Source of the DNA: Epilithonimonas xixisoli
GTDB lineage: Bacteria > Bacteroidota > Bacteroidia > Flavobacteriales > Weeksellaceae
DNA: 64,000 nucleotides
Direction: 5' to 3'
NCBI RefSeq assembly: GCF_004365655.1
Contig: NZ_SOEO01000001.1
Span: 186,001 to 250,000, forward strand
The translations under genes were made by a program, and so were the position numbers. Below the pieces are notes generated by a model that worked only from the letters and a program-made list of their open reading frames with translations, was not told where the DNA came from and did no database searches. Every line of letters begins with the position of its first letter. Within the stretch, counting starts at the first letter, position 1. This document shows positions 16,110 to 25,550 of this stretch, piece after piece.

Positions 16110-16161
16110 AATTCATATCAGAAACAAAATAGTTAGAAAATTCTTCTGACCTCCGACTTTC

Positions 16162-17178
16162 CTACAAATCATATTTAGCTGTCGCCGTCGTCCTAATATC
16201 CGTAAATTCACCACGTTCATATTTCAATTTCGCCACCATTGCAATCATAGCCGCATTGTCTGTTGTATATTCAAATTTTGGGATGAAGATGTTCCAGCCG
16301 AGTTTTTCCTGATTGTTTTCCATCGCTTTTCTCAAAGCTGAGTTGGCAGAAACACCTCCGGCAATCGCAACGTCTTTTATATTAAGGTCAACGGAAGCTT
16401 TTTCTAATTTGTTCATTAAGATTTCAATGATTGATTTTTGAACAGAAGCACAAAGGTCATTCAGATTTTCCTTAATGAAATCCGGATTTTTCCGCACTTC
16501 CTTCTGAATAAAATAAAGTACCGAAGTTTTAATCCCACTGAATGAATAATCATAATTCTCCATTCTCGGTTTGTTGAACTGGAAAGCGTCGGGATTTCCT
16601 TCTTTCGCCAACTTGTCGATGATTGGTCCAGCCGGATAATCAAGGTCAAAAATCTTTCCTATTTTGTCAAAAGCTTCGCCCGCAGCATCATCAATGGTTT
16701 TCCCAATGATTTCCATTCCGAAATAATCTTTCACCAAAACGATCATCGTATGACCGCCAGAAACCGTCAAACACAGGAATGGAAAAGTAGGCGAAGTTGG
16801 ATTCGCATCATCGATAAAATGAGCCAGAATGTGCGCCTGAAGGTGGTTGACTTCTATCAGCGGAACGTCCAGACTCATCGCCAGAGATTTGGCAAAAGAC
16901 GTTCCCACAAGCAACGATCCCAAAAGTCCGGGACCGCGCGTGAAACCAATCGCGCAAATATCATTTTGTTGTATATTTGCTTTGGAAAAAGCTTTTTCCA
17001 CGACAGGAATGATGTTTTGCTGATGTGCTCTGGATGCCAATTCTGGGACTACACCACCATATTCATTATGTATTTCCTGATTGGCAGCAACATTGGAAAG
17101 GATTTTGTTGCCGCTGATGATGGCTGCGGAAGTGTCGTCACAAGAAGACTCGATACCTAAAATAATTGATCCACTCAT
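16162..17178 (-). CDS. tsaD: tRNA N6-adenosine threonylcarbamoyltransferase
   Basis: TsaD transfers the threonylcarbamoyl group from TC-AMP to A37 of ANN-decoding tRNAs, working with TsaB and TsaE. The 338-residue protein opens MSGSIILGIESSCDDTSAAI, the family hallmark, and carries the metal-binding His112 and His116 in NHLQAHILAH, the nucleotide-binding SGGHTMIV segment, and DDAAGEAFDKIGK. The upstream in-frame Met at 17214 would overlap tamB, so the start at 17178 is preferred. Its start codon is only 5 bp from that of the divergent tamB gene. Confidence 0.97.
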   Translation of the reverse strand: MSGSIILGIESSCDDTSAAIISGNKILSNVAANQEIHNEYGGVVPELASRAHQQNIIPVVEKAFSKANIQQNDICAIGFTRGPGLLGSLLVGTSFAKSLAMSLDVPLIEVNHLQAHILAHFIDDANPTSPTFPFLCLTVSGGHTMIVLVKDYFGMEIIGKTIDDAAGEAFDKIGKIFDLDYPAGPIIDKLAKEGNPDAFQFNKPRMENYDYSFSGIKTSVLYFIQKEVRKNPDFIKENLNDLCASVQKSIIEILMNKLEKASVDLNIKDVAIAGGVSANSALRKAMENNQEKLGWNIFIPKFEYTTDNAAMIAMVAKLKYERGEFTDIRTTATAKYDL

Positions 17179-17183
17179 AATAG

Positions 17184-20100
17184 ATGGCAAATTTAGAAAA
17201 TAAAAACACAACAAACGAAGATCCTCATATTGACCAACCTGTCAAAAAGAAAAAGACTTCACTTTTCTGGAGGATTCTCAACTATATCTTTTTCGGGATT
17301 TTAGGCTTGGTAGTTTTGCTTTTTGTGGCCATCAATCTGCCTGTTACCAAACGTTATATCGCAAACGAAGCCATCAAACTTCTGAACAACGACTTCAAAA
17401 TGAGAATGTCTGTGGAAGATGTTGAAGTTAATTTTTTTGGAGATGTGAAAATCAAAGGGCTTCATATCAAAGATTATAAAGATTACGAATTTGTAAAAGC
17501 CAGAGAATTGCGCGTGGATTCGGATTGGTTTGCATTGGCTTTTAACACGAGAGATATTAAATTTAATCAAGCTACGATTATCGATCCTGTGATTCGAGTG
17601 ATTACTTACAAGGGCGACAGCATCAGCAATTTTATCAGATATGTAGATAATTTCCAGTCCGATACGCCAACAGATCCTAAAAGACCGAAATTCAAAATGA
17701 ATATGAAGATCGATCTCATCAATGGAGTGGCGAGTATCGTTAATGAAAATAGTCCGGGAGAAGCCGGAAGATGGCTGGATGCAAGAAAGGTTAACCTGAA
17801 TGTGACTTCCCTGAAAGTTGAAGGCGCAGACGTTTTTGCAGACATTCGAAATTTTAGTTTAATTACAAAACGATATGGCAAAGAACACATCGTCGATACA
17901 TTTTCTACCAATTTTGAACTGACGAAAAAGCATTTAAAATTCGGAAATATGACCATCAACACAGACCATTCACTTTTGCAAGGTGAAGCGGTTTTGAATC
18001 TTGATCCTAAAACCAAGTTTGCAGATTTTGGACACAAGGTAAGTTGGGATTTGAAGATGATTCCGGGAAGTCAGATCAGTGGTTATGATTTGAGTTATTT
18101 TGTGACAGATTGGGACAATTACACGCCAATCAATATCTCCGGAACGATGACTGGTCCGTTGAATGATTTTACTTTGAACAATTTCTTAATTCGTTCGCAG
18201 GATGTAAATCTTAATACCAAAAATCTTAGAATCAATGGTGTCATCGATAAGAAATTCTTCATCGAAAGTAAAAATGTTTCAGCCGATTTCACTTACAAAG
18301 CTTTGAAAGCCTCACTTCCGAATTTCATTTCAACAAAATTGGGGAATATTGCTGACGATTTTGGAAGAATGAAATACAATGGTTCGGTAAGAGTCAATCC
18401 GAAACAGATTTTTGCCAGCGGACAAGTCATTACTGGAATTGGACAAGCGAAAATGAAGGATTTCAATCTTGTGGATTACAGCACAAAACGTCCGAAATAC
18501 AGAGGTTACGTGGATGTAAAAGATTTGAATGTCACAGCATTGACCAAGAACAAACAAGTTGGATTGATTTCAGGGAAATTCGATGTTCAGGGCGAAGGTT
18601 TTGATGTGAATACGATGTATGTCAAGACAAAATCTGATGTCGCTCACATCGAATTGATGGGCAAAAATCTGAATAATATCGCTATCGACGGCGTTCTGAA
18701 TAAAAGACGATTCACAGGAAACCTGAATGCCAATGATCCCAATGCGAAAGGAAATTTCAAAGGTGTCGTGGATTTCTCGACAAAACGATTGTTCGCAGAT
18801 TTTGTAGCGGATATCAAATATGTTAATTTAAAATATTTTGGCATCTCTGCTGGTGACACCAATTCTGTAAGTGGATTGATTGATGGAAAAGTTTCTATGA
18901 CCAATTTGAATGATCTGAATCTGGATGCCAACATTCAAAATTTGACTTTGAATTCTACAGCGCAAAAACTTAATATTCCGGATTCAAAAATCAAAGCTTA
19001 TTTTGAAGATGGAAATAGGATTGTTTCTGTAGATGCGCCTGGAGCGGTTGTAGGTCGCGTGTCTGGAAAATTCGAATTGGAAAATATTGCCTTGATGGTG
19101 GAGAATAGCTTAAATAAAATACTGGTTGGCAATCCTCCAAAAAAGACGTTCGCAGGACAAGGTTTTGATTTTGATTTCGATGTGAAGCAAGGTTTGGTTT
19201 CGTTTTTTGTGCCAGATCTTGAACTTAAAAATGGTGCAAAAGTTTCCGGAAATTACATCGGCAATACAAACGATTTGGTTTTGAATGCCGATGCGTCTTA
19301 CATCAAATATGTTTTGACCAGCAAGAAAGAACTTAGCGAAGCCGAAAAATTCCTTGCAGAAACCGACGCAACTTACCAACCAGATTTGGAAAAAACCAAA
19401 GACAGCGCTATGGTGGACAGTCTTAGCCTGAGAGTCAATACCGCAAATCTGAGTCAGCAATTGCTCGCTACGGTGAAAAGAGCACAATACGGAAACAACG
19501 TTTTGCAAGACGTCAAGCTATCGGCCAACAATGAAAATGGACAACTGCTGAAAATCGGAACGGATTTCAAACTCGGAACTCTGGAAGATGAATCGGCAAA
19601 ACAGATGAAGCAGTATTTGGTTAATATTAATCAAACTACAAATCCTGCCGGCGATTATGTTTTCAGATTCGAACCTACTACGATAAAATTAAATGATGTG
19701 GCTTGGAGTGTGGATACAAGTCCGGAACTCAACCATGCCATTACTTATCGGAAAAAAGAAAAAGACTTCCTGATAGAAAACCTGAGAGTCTATTCCGATG
19801 AAAGTGCGCTTCTGATAAAAAATGCGACTTTTAAATCTGGCAAAGAATTTATGGCAGATGCTGAAGTCAAAAATCTTGATATTTCCAAATTACTGGCTTT
19901 CAGCAAGGATAAAAATGCCTTAGATATTAAAGGAACAGCCAATGGAACTATTATCATAAAAAAATCGGGGAACAATCTGGAGCCTCTTTTGGATCTGGAT
20001 GTGAATGATATTTTTATGAATGGAAAAGCGATGGGAAATCTGGAAACAAAAATTACCAAAAGCGAAAAACCAAATGTCTTTGATGTCAGTATTCAAGCTT

Positions 20101-21833
20101 TGTCATCGGATCTTTTGGGGCATAATACTTTGGATGTTTCCGGAACGATTGATAATAATCCGTCTTCCCCAGTTCTGGACGTGAATGCAAAAATGAATGA
20201 GTTTGATCTTGGATTTGCGCAACAATTCGTAAAAGAAATATTTGGAAACTTCCGAGGAAAAGCGACAGGCGATCTCAAGATTTCCGGACCGTTGAACGAT
20301 ATAGATTACAGTGGAGATTTAGCTTTGAAAGGTTTCGGATTGAAATTGATGTTCACTGGAGTGGATTACTCATTTGATGATACTGTTATCAATCTTTCCC
20401 GAGGTTTGGCTTTGCTGAATAACATCGGAATCAAAGATGGACGTTCCAATTCGAAAGGAAATATTTCCGGATCCATCCAGTTCGAAACGTTGTCTTCGCT
20501 GGGAATCAACTTAATTATGCGAGCAGATAATCTTTTGGTTATCAATAATACCCAAGAAGACAATGATCTCTTTTGGGGACGTGTGTACGGACAAGGCGAT
20601 GTTTACGTGAGTGGGCCGGTTTCCGGATTGGAGATTTCTACACCAAATGATGGTCTTAAAGTTCTTAATAACAGTACTTTTACATTTAACAGTGCTTCCA
20701 ATTCCAATGTGGAGGAATTCAAAATTCTGAGATTCTTGAAAAGAGAAGATGACGGAAAAATATCTATTGAAAAGAAGAAAAAATCTGGCGCCAATATGTT
20801 GATGGATTTTGATATCTCGGTAGATAAAGGAACTTTGGTAAATGTATTGGTGGGCGACGATGTTGGAAATATTTCTGTAAAAGGCGATGCAGATCACCTG
20901 AAATTCCGAATGGAAAGAAGTGGTAACATTGTAATGAATGGAACGTACACGGTGGATAATGGAACGTTTGTCTCAAAAGCTATCTTGGACAGAACATTCC
21001 AGATTGCAAAAAACAGCAGCATCCAATGGAGTGGAAGTCCGATGTCTCCGGATTTGGACATCACTGCAAACTATACCAGAACGGTAACCAACGCAGGTGA
21101 ATATCTGGGAATGTCTCTCACGCAACCCATCAATGTGATGCTGACGACCAAGATCACGGAAACGCTTACAAAACCGGATATTTCATTTGGTGTTTCCGCG
21201 CCCGATGTTTCTTCGCAAGTCAAAGAAACCTTGGCTACAAAGATGAATACGGAGGACGAAAGAATCATCCAGTTCGGGTCTGTTTTGGTTCTCAATAATT
21301 TTAATGTGGTGAACAGTGGTGGATTGGATTTTAATCTTCAAAATACAGCGATTAATACTGGTTACAATATGCTTTTCAAGCAGTTGGGCTCTGTTCTTAA
21401 TACCATTAGTAGTGCTTTCCAAGTCAATCTGGATTACATCAGCGGTGATCCCAATTCCAATACCGGCGATCGCGCGAATACAAGCGTGAGTCTGGCTTTG
21501 TCTCCAAGGATTAATTTCAAAACAGGTTTGGGAGTTCCTATTGCCAGAACAGAAAATACATCCAACAATTATCTCTCTGCAGAAGGAACGATAGAATATG
21601 ACTGGAGTCGGAATAATAACGGAAGCAGGTTGCTGAGAGCTTATTCCAAACCGTCCAATTTAGGTTTGGGAACAGCCAATGCAATTAATCAAAGCTATGG
21701 TGTTGGCGTTGTGTACAGTAAAAGTTTTAATTCTCTCAAATATATCTTCAAAAGGCGAGAAAGAATAAAAAGAGACTCCGCTGCGGCAGAGGAGAATAAA
21801 GTAGATTCAATAAAAAATGAGGCTATAAAATGA
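17184..21833 (+). CDS. tamB: TamB-family translocation and assembly protein
   Basis: TamB is an inner-membrane-anchored periplasmic protein that spans to the outer membrane and takes part in outer-membrane assembly or phospholipid transport. The 1549-residue product has a cytoplasmic Lys-rich start, one transmembrane helix at about residues 29-51 (IFFGILGLVVLLFVAINL), a very long repetitive beta-strand region (AsmA-like at its N-terminal part), and a C-terminal DUF490/TamB domain with GTYTVDNGTFVSKAILDRTF, ITANYTRTVTNAGEYLG and a final beta-barrel-targeting stretch. A TamA partner is not in the window. There is no alternative upstream start, so the 5-bp gap to tsaD is real. Confidence 0.92.
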   Translation: MANLENKNTTNEDPHIDQPVKKKKTSLFWRILNYIFFGILGLVVLLFVAINLPVTKRYIANEAIKLLNNDFKMRMSVEDVEVNFFGDVKIKGLHIKDYKDYEFVKARELRVDSDWFALAFNTRDIKFNQATIIDPVIRVITYKGDSISNFIRYVDNFQSDTPTDPKRPKFKMNMKIDLINGVASIVNENSPGEAGRWLDARKVNLNVTSLKVEGADVFADIRNFSLITKRYGKEHIVDTFSTNFELTKKHLKFGNMTINTDHSLLQGEAVLNLDPKTKFADFGHKVSWDLKMIPGSQISGYDLSYFVTDWDNYTPINISGTMTGPLNDFTLNNFLIRSQDVNLNTKNLRINGVIDKKFFIESKNVSADFTYKALKASLPNFISTKLGNIADDFGRMKYNGSVRVNPKQIFASGQVITGIGQAKMKDFNLVDYSTKRPKYRGYVDVKDLNVTALTKNKQVGLISGKFDVQGEGFDVNTMYVKTKSDVAHIELMGKNLNNIAIDGVLNKRRFTGNLNANDPNAKGNFKGVVDFSTKRLFADFVADIKYVNLKYFGISAGDTNSVSGLIDGKVSMTNLNDLNLDANIQNLTLNSTAQKLNIPDSKIKAYFEDGNRIVSVDAPGAVVGRVSGKFELENIALMVENSLNKILVGNPPKKTFAGQGFDFDFDVKQGLVSFFVPDLELKNGAKVSGNYIGNTNDLVLNADASYIKYVLTSKKELSEAEKFLAETDATYQPDLEKTKDSAMVDSLSLRVNTANLSQQLLATVKRAQYGNNVLQDVKLSANNENGQLLKIGTDFKLGTLEDESAKQMKQYLVNINQTTNPAGDYVFRFEPTTIKLNDVAWSVDTSPELNHAITYRKKEKDFLIENLRVYSDESALLIKNATFKSGKEFMADAEVKNLDISKLLAFSKDKNALDIKGTANGTIIIKKSGNNLEPLLDLDVNDIFMNGKAMGNLETKITKSEKPNVFDVSIQALSSDLLGHNTLDVSGTIDNNPSSPVLDVNAKMNEFDLGFAQQFVKEIFGNFRGKATGDLKISGPLNDIDYSGDLALKGFGLKLMFTGVDYSFDDTVINLSRGLALLNNIGIKDGRSNSKGNISGSIQFETLSSLGINLIMRADNLLVINNTQEDNDLFWGRVYGQGDVYVSGPVSGLEISTPNDGLKVLNNSTFTFNSASNSNVEEFKILRFLKREDDGKISIEKKKKSGANMLMDFDISVDKGTLVNVLVGDDVGNISVKGDADHLKFRMERSGNIVMNGTYTVDNGTFVSKAILDRTFQIAKNSSIQWSGSPMSPDLDITANYTRTVTNAGEYLGMSLTQPINVMLTTKITETLTKPDISFGVSAPDVSSQVKETLATKMNTEDERIIQFGSVLVLNNFNVVNSGGLDFNLQNTAINTGYNMLFKQLGSVLNTISSAFQVNLDYISGDPNSNTGDRANTSVSLALSPRINFKTGLGVPIARTENTSNNYLSAEGTIEYDWSRNNNGSRLLRAYSKPSNLGLGTANAINQSYGVGVVYSKSFNSLKYIFKRRERIKRDSAAAEENKVDSIKNEAIK

Positions 21834-21884
21834 TAATTATCATCAAAAATGATAGTTTTGTTAAAAGCTGTTAATGTTTTGAGA

Positions 21885-21919
21885 TTTGTTTTTAGTTAAT
21901 TTAATTTTTTCTAAATTTG
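21885..21919 (+). promoter_or_regulatory. Probable promoter of the Lrp/AsnC gene
   Basis: TTTG at 21885-21888 and TAAATTTG at 21912-21919 are separated by 23 nt, within the Bacteroidota -33/-7 spacing range; the ATG follows at 21961. Confidence 0.55.
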
Positions 21920-21960
21920 CAAAAAAGTTAGATATATTTTAAATAAATAATAAAATCAAA

Positions 21961-22431
21961 ATGAACTATCAATTAGACGATATCGATAAAAAAATTCTAG
22001 ATTTCTTAGTAGAAAACACTAGAATGCCTTTTACGGAAATTGCTAAGCAAATGGACGTTTCTGCAGGAACAATCCACGTAAGAGTAAAGAAAATGGAAGA
22101 TGCTGGAATTATCTTGGGATCTTCTCTTAATATAGATTACAGCAAGTTGGATTACAACTTCACAGCATTCATCGGAATTTTGCTTACAAAATCAAACCAC
22201 ACGCAGGAAGTTCTAAGACAATTGGCGCTTATCCCAAATGTGGTAGAGGCGAGCGTAACTTCTGGAAAATACAACATCTTCTGCAAAATGAAGGCGAAAA
22301 ATACAGAAGACGCGAAGAAAATCATTTATCAAATAGATGATATTCAGGATGTCATGAGAACAGAAAGTATGATCTCTATGGAGGAGTACATTAGTGATAA
22401 GAACCGTTTGATAAACGCGGTTAGTATATAG
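21961..22431 (+). CDS. Lrp/AsnC-family transcriptional regulator
   Basis: A 156-residue regulator of amino-acid metabolism type. Residues 4-60 form the winged HTH (LDDIDKKILDFLVENTRMPFTEIAKQMDVS, then GTIHVRVKKMEDAGII). Residues 70-150 form the RAM/effector domain that binds amino acids and drives oligomerisation (NFTAFIGILLTKSNHT..., VTSGKYNIFCKMKAKN). It lies between tamB and a small membrane protein gene, has its own promoter and terminator, and so is probably monocistronic. The ligand and regulon are unknown. Confidence 0.93.
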   Translation: MNYQLDDIDKKILDFLVENTRMPFTEIAKQMDVSAGTIHVRVKKMEDAGIILGSSLNIDYSKLDYNFTAFIGILLTKSNHTQEVLRQLALIPNVVEASVTSGKYNIFCKMKAKNTEDAKKIIYQIDDIQDVMRTESMISMEEYISDKNRLINAVSI

Positions 22432-22456
22432 TTAGTTAATAGAAATTTCTATACAG

Positions 22457-22485
22457 AAGAGCTTAGTCATTAAGCTCTTTTTTTG
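22457..22485 (+). terminator. Terminator after the Lrp/AsnC gene
   Basis: AAGAGCTTA (22457-22465) pairs with TAAGCTCTT (22471-22479) with a GTCAT loop and a T-tract. Confidence 0.88.
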
Positions 22486-22497
22486 TATTTTTATGCG

Positions 22498-22866
22498 ATG
22501 AAAACAGTAGATAAAAGTTTTAAAAACAACAAAGATTATTACCTCATTTTCGGAGTGATTCTAATGGCGTTTTTGCTAAGTGTCAATACAGATGTGGCGG
22601 AATATTCTCTGCATCAGAAGATCCATATCCCTTCAGGATTTTTCTATTACACTTTTGGTGTGGATGCGCTGGTGATTGTCAGTTGGCTTTTGATTTTGTT
22701 TTTCCGAAAGTTGGGTGTTATTCTGTTCCCGATTTTGGTGGCTGTGCATTTTGGATTGCATCATTATTACCTCAGTACATTTCTTTATTCCGATGTCACC
22801 ACTTTGTTTCTCTACATCGGTTTGGGACTTTTGGCAGTCATTCCCAGATGGAATGATTTGAAATAG
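22498..22866 (+). CDS. Small membrane protein, function unknown
   Basis: A 122-residue protein starting MKTVDKSFKNNKDYYLIFG with four hydrophobic helices (YLIFGVILMAFLLSV; FYYTFGVDALVIVSWLLILFF; LGVILFPILVAVHFGLHHYY; TTLFLYIGLGLLAVI). It has a short cytoplasmic start. A start at 22483 would place translation inside the preceding terminator, so 22498 is chosen. No family is recognised. It is convergent with the TPR-LuxR regulator gene. Confidence 0.65.
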   Translation: MKTVDKSFKNNKDYYLIFGVILMAFLLSVNTDVAEYSLHQKIHIPSGFFYYTFGVDALVIVSWLLILFFRKLGVILFPILVAVHFGLHHYYLSTFLYSDVTTLFLYIGLGLLAVIPRWNDLK

Positions 22867-23203
22867 TTTGTAAAAAAATAAAACTCCGGATCAATCTAAT
22901 CAGGAGCTTTGTTTAATCAGCATTTTGATATGAAAAATAAAATTTAACAATTGAAAATAATGCTGATTTTCTGCAAGAAGTAGAACATTAATTTTCCAAC
23001 TCAATTGATGTTCGTAAGTGTGTTTTCAGAATCTTAACGAAGGTGTTTTAATCAATAAATTTTTCTCAGAGATTTTCTCTTGCAAAACCTCTGCAAATAT
23101 TGCTATTTAACATAATATTAGCAAAAAAACACCTACGACATATCTACAACATGTCTGTAAGTTTCAGATTATCAATAAGTAAAATGTGTTGTTTGACTGA
23201 TTC
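22867..23203. other. 337-bp convergent intergenic region
   Basis: It contains a hairpin after the small membrane protein gene (ACTCC..ATCAGGAGCT, about 22880-22908), and a 10-bp inverted repeat, AATCAGCATT at 22915-22924 with AATGCTGATT at 22959-22968 (34-nt loop). The rest is AT-rich with no open frame of note. Confidence 0.6.
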
Positions 23204-24661
23204 TTAAAGATTCATCATCCAATTGTTGAGGTCAACTTCCGATGGGATGTTCAACTGTTTTCTGAGTCTACTCTTTTTCATTTCCACACTTCGGACAGAG
23301 ATATGACTGCATTGCGCAATCTCTTTTGTAGAGAAATTAAGTTTTAGTAAGGCACAAAATTTCACCTGTCCACTTGTCATATCAGGATACTTTTCTGTCA
23401 GTTTGATGTAAAAATCAGAGTAGATTTCTTTGAATCGACTTAAGAAAGACGAGTCGTTCGCTTTTGCGAGTTCCAGCAATTCTGAGAAAGAATCATTGAT
23501 TTTTGATTCCAGCTCATTCACTACCAATTCCTTTTCCAGAAGATTGTCTTTGGTTGTTTTCCGCTGCTGTTTTTCTTTTTTGTATCGTCTAAAAATCTTG
23601 ATTGTAAAGTACAACTTCACCAAAAAGAAAATCACAAGTCCAGCGATGATGAAGTACAGATTCTCGTACCATTTTGTCTTTTCGTGGTCTATTATTTTTT
23701 TAGAGATTTTGTCGGTCTCTATTTTTTCTTTTTTTCTAATGATGTCGTACAACTCTTTTGATTTCTTGGAGTAGTAGTTGTAGAGCTTGTCTTCTCCAGA
23801 TTTTTCGTAGATCGTAGCAAGATCATCATAGATGTATTGCAGTCTGTAGATATCCTGCGCTTTTTCGAAGATGGGAAGAGCCTTTTTGTAATAATAAATA
23901 GAACTGTCCAACTGATTCATTTCCAGATACGTATTGCCAATTCCATACAGCCCAAATGCTTGGTTGATTGAGTCATTTTCAATCTTAGACAGCAAATAAG
24001 CTTTGCGGCTGAAGTGTAGCGCTTCTTCGTGTTTGTTGAGGTCTATGTAAGTGTATCCTAAACTTGAATATTGGATCGCTAGCCAACCGTTTCTCTTTTT
24101 CTCGTCCTTTATTTTTTTGTAATATTCCACGCTTTTCAGGTCTTGCTCAAGCGTTTTTTCCGGTGGGAGATACTGTAGGTTCATAATTTCCGATCGTCCG
24201 GAATAGATCTGCCCCATAGAACTGTTGAACTCATCATTGTCTTTCACCTTTTGGCAGAGAGATTCAGCGAGTTTGCTGGTTTCGTATGCTTTTTCAAAAA
24301 AACCCAGATAGGAAAATCCCAACGCCTTGGCAATCAAAGCTTGAACTGAGTGATAATCATCGTTTTCTTTGCTGGATATGGCTAATAGTTTGTCGGCGTA
24401 TTCCAGCGCTTTCTGCTGCTCACCAAGTCCGAGATAAGAGTTGATGATGGCTTTCAGTGATTTTGCTTTTCCGAGATAGTAGCCATTTTTATCAGAAAGT
24501 TTAAACGCTTCAAGACTTATTTTTAAGGCTTGGCTGCGGTCTGCCAGTTGGAAGGTGCTTACGATAGTGCTGTCAATTTTCTTGGTCGAAAATTCCTGGG
24601 CTTTCGTTTGCACAAATAACGAAAATAATAAGACTAATAATAAGGTTTGTTTTGACTTCAC
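23204..24661 (-). CDS. Membrane-bound TPR-LuxR transcriptional regulator
   Basis: A 485-residue one-component regulator. The signal peptide (MKSKQTLLLVLLFSLFVQTKAQ) is followed by a periplasmic region of about 300 residues with several tetratricopeptide repeats (for example EEALHFSRKAYLLSKIENDSIN; LDSSIYYYKKALPIFEKAQD). A single membrane helix lies at residues 331-357 (YFIIAGLVIFFLVKLYF), then a charged coiled coil, and a C-terminal GerE/LuxR-type HTH at about 427-480 (LKLNFSTKEIAQCSHISVRSVEMKKSRL). This architecture, common in Bacteroidota, suggests sensing of periplasmic protein or peptide and direct DNA binding from the membrane. The target genes are not evident. Confidence 0.85.
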   Translation of the reverse strand: MKSKQTLLLVLLFSLFVQTKAQEFSTKKIDSTIVSTFQLADRSQALKISLEAFKLSDKNGYYLGKAKSLKAIINSYLGLGEQQKALEYADKLLAISSKENDDYHSVQALIAKALGFSYLGFFEKAYETSKLAESLCQKVKDNDEFNSSMGQIYSGRSEIMNLQYLPPEKTLEQDLKSVEYYKKIKDEKKRNGWLAIQYSSLGYTYIDLNKHEEALHFSRKAYLLSKIENDSINQAFGLYGIGNTYLEMNQLDSSIYYYKKALPIFEKAQDIYRLQYIYDDLATIYEKSGEDKLYNYYSKKSKELYDIIRKKEKIETDKISKKIIDHEKTKWYENLYFIIAGLVIFFLVKLYFTIKIFRRYKKEKQQRKTTKDNLLEKELVVNELESKINDSFSELLELAKANDSSFLSRFKEIYSDFYIKLTEKYPDMTSGQVKFCALLKLNFSTKEIAQCSHISVRSVEMKKSRLRKQLNIPSEVDLNNWMMNL

Positions 24662-24758
24662 GGGTTTTTTCGTAATGACAAAAATATTGAAAAATCAATT
24701 ATAAACCGTTATCAATGTTAATTATATTATTAAATTATCATTCTTTTGCTACAAAATA

Positions 24759-25331
24759 TTATTTTGGTTTGAAGATAAACTCACATTCCGACAAAAGATC
24801 CGGATAGAAAGCATCAAAATAAAACTGAAGTTGCTCCTTGTTATTAAGAAAAACCTCGAAAATAGGAATGTTTTTCTCAAGATAAGTCGCTTTGTTGAGG
24901 ACATTTTGCATACTAAATTTAATGCCCTGATTTTCTCTGTAATTCGTAAGCCAATCGTCTTGTTCCATTCTTACCAGCATTTTTTTATAATTTTCGGGAA
25001 GCCATTTTTCGTTTTCCCAAAGTATTTTGTAAACTTTTGCAGAATGTAATTTTAATTCTTCCACAATGTAAAGATGTGCGGTGAAATAATCAAATGCAAC
25101 ATCTACAAAAGCCCCAGAATAAAGCCTGACCAGCGGACTGAATATTTTTTTAGCTTCAGAAACGGCGGGATGAGAATCCGTAAAAGTGTCAATTGCCCGA
25201 TGCAATTTGATGCCTTCCTGGATTTCCAAAGGAAAATTTTCCCGCTCCTTGTTTTTTATGAAATCCGCAATCATATTGCCAACGAGTTGTCCGTTGGTAA
25301 ATGAAAGAATGGAGTGGGCGAGGTAGTTCAA
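24759..25331 (-). CDS. Acyl-carrier-protein phosphodiesterase-like protein (AcpH/DUF479)
   Basis: A 190-residue protein of the AcpH/DUF479 HD-like metal-dependent family, which in E. coli removes 4'-phosphopantetheine from acyl carrier protein. It opens NYLAHSILSF (family consensus MNFLAHLYLS) and has GNMIADFIK, GIKLHRAIDTFTDSHP and FVDVAFDYFTAHLY, the metal-binding His/Asp positions. The start is a TTG at 25331, as no ATG precedes it in frame. The stop of a 55-residue membrane ORF ends 1 nt upstream, so translation is probably coupled. The in vivo substrate has not been confirmed outside enterobacteria. Confidence 0.82.
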   Translation of the reverse strand: MNYLAHSILSFTNGQLVGNMIADFIKNKERENFPLEIQEGIKLHRAIDTFTDSHPAVSEAKKIFSPLVRLYSGAFVDVAFDYFTAHLYIVEELKLHSAKVYKILWENEKWLPENYKKMLVRMEQDDWLTNYRENQGIKFSMQNVLNKATYLEKNIPIFEVFLNNKEQLQFYFDAFYPDLLSECEFIFKPK

Positions 25332-25332
25332 T

Positions 25333-25500
25333 TTATAAAGGGTGTTTTGTGAATTTACTTAAGAATAAAACGCTAAGCAAGAAAAAGGATATGATGGTGT
25401 AGTAACCATCTGAAAAATTTGTAACTACTCCCAGATATAGATTATAGACAAGGCTTCCGACAGCAATTATCGACATTAATATGGTGATGTTTTTTCTCAA
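25333..25500 (-). CDS. Small two-helix membrane protein (55 aa, TTG start)
   Basis: Reading the minus strand from the TTG at 25500 gives 55 codons beginning MRKNITILMSIIAVGS, with two hydrophobic stretches (ITILMSIIAVGSLVYNLYLGVV and YTIISFFLLSVLFL) separated by NFSDGYY and a basic C-terminus (KFTKHPL). The frame ends at 25333, one nucleotide before the AcpH-like gene's TTG start. An internal ATG (Met9) is an alternative start. There is no homology to judge from; the two-helix topology and coupling to the next gene support translation. Confidence 0.5.
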   Translation of the reverse strand: MRKNITILMSIIAVGSLVYNLYLGVVTNFSDGYYTIISFFLLSVLFLSKFTKHPL

Positions 25501-25550
25501 AATTTAAGTGTGTTTTTATAATTTATGGTTGTTACTTATTCTTTGATAAT

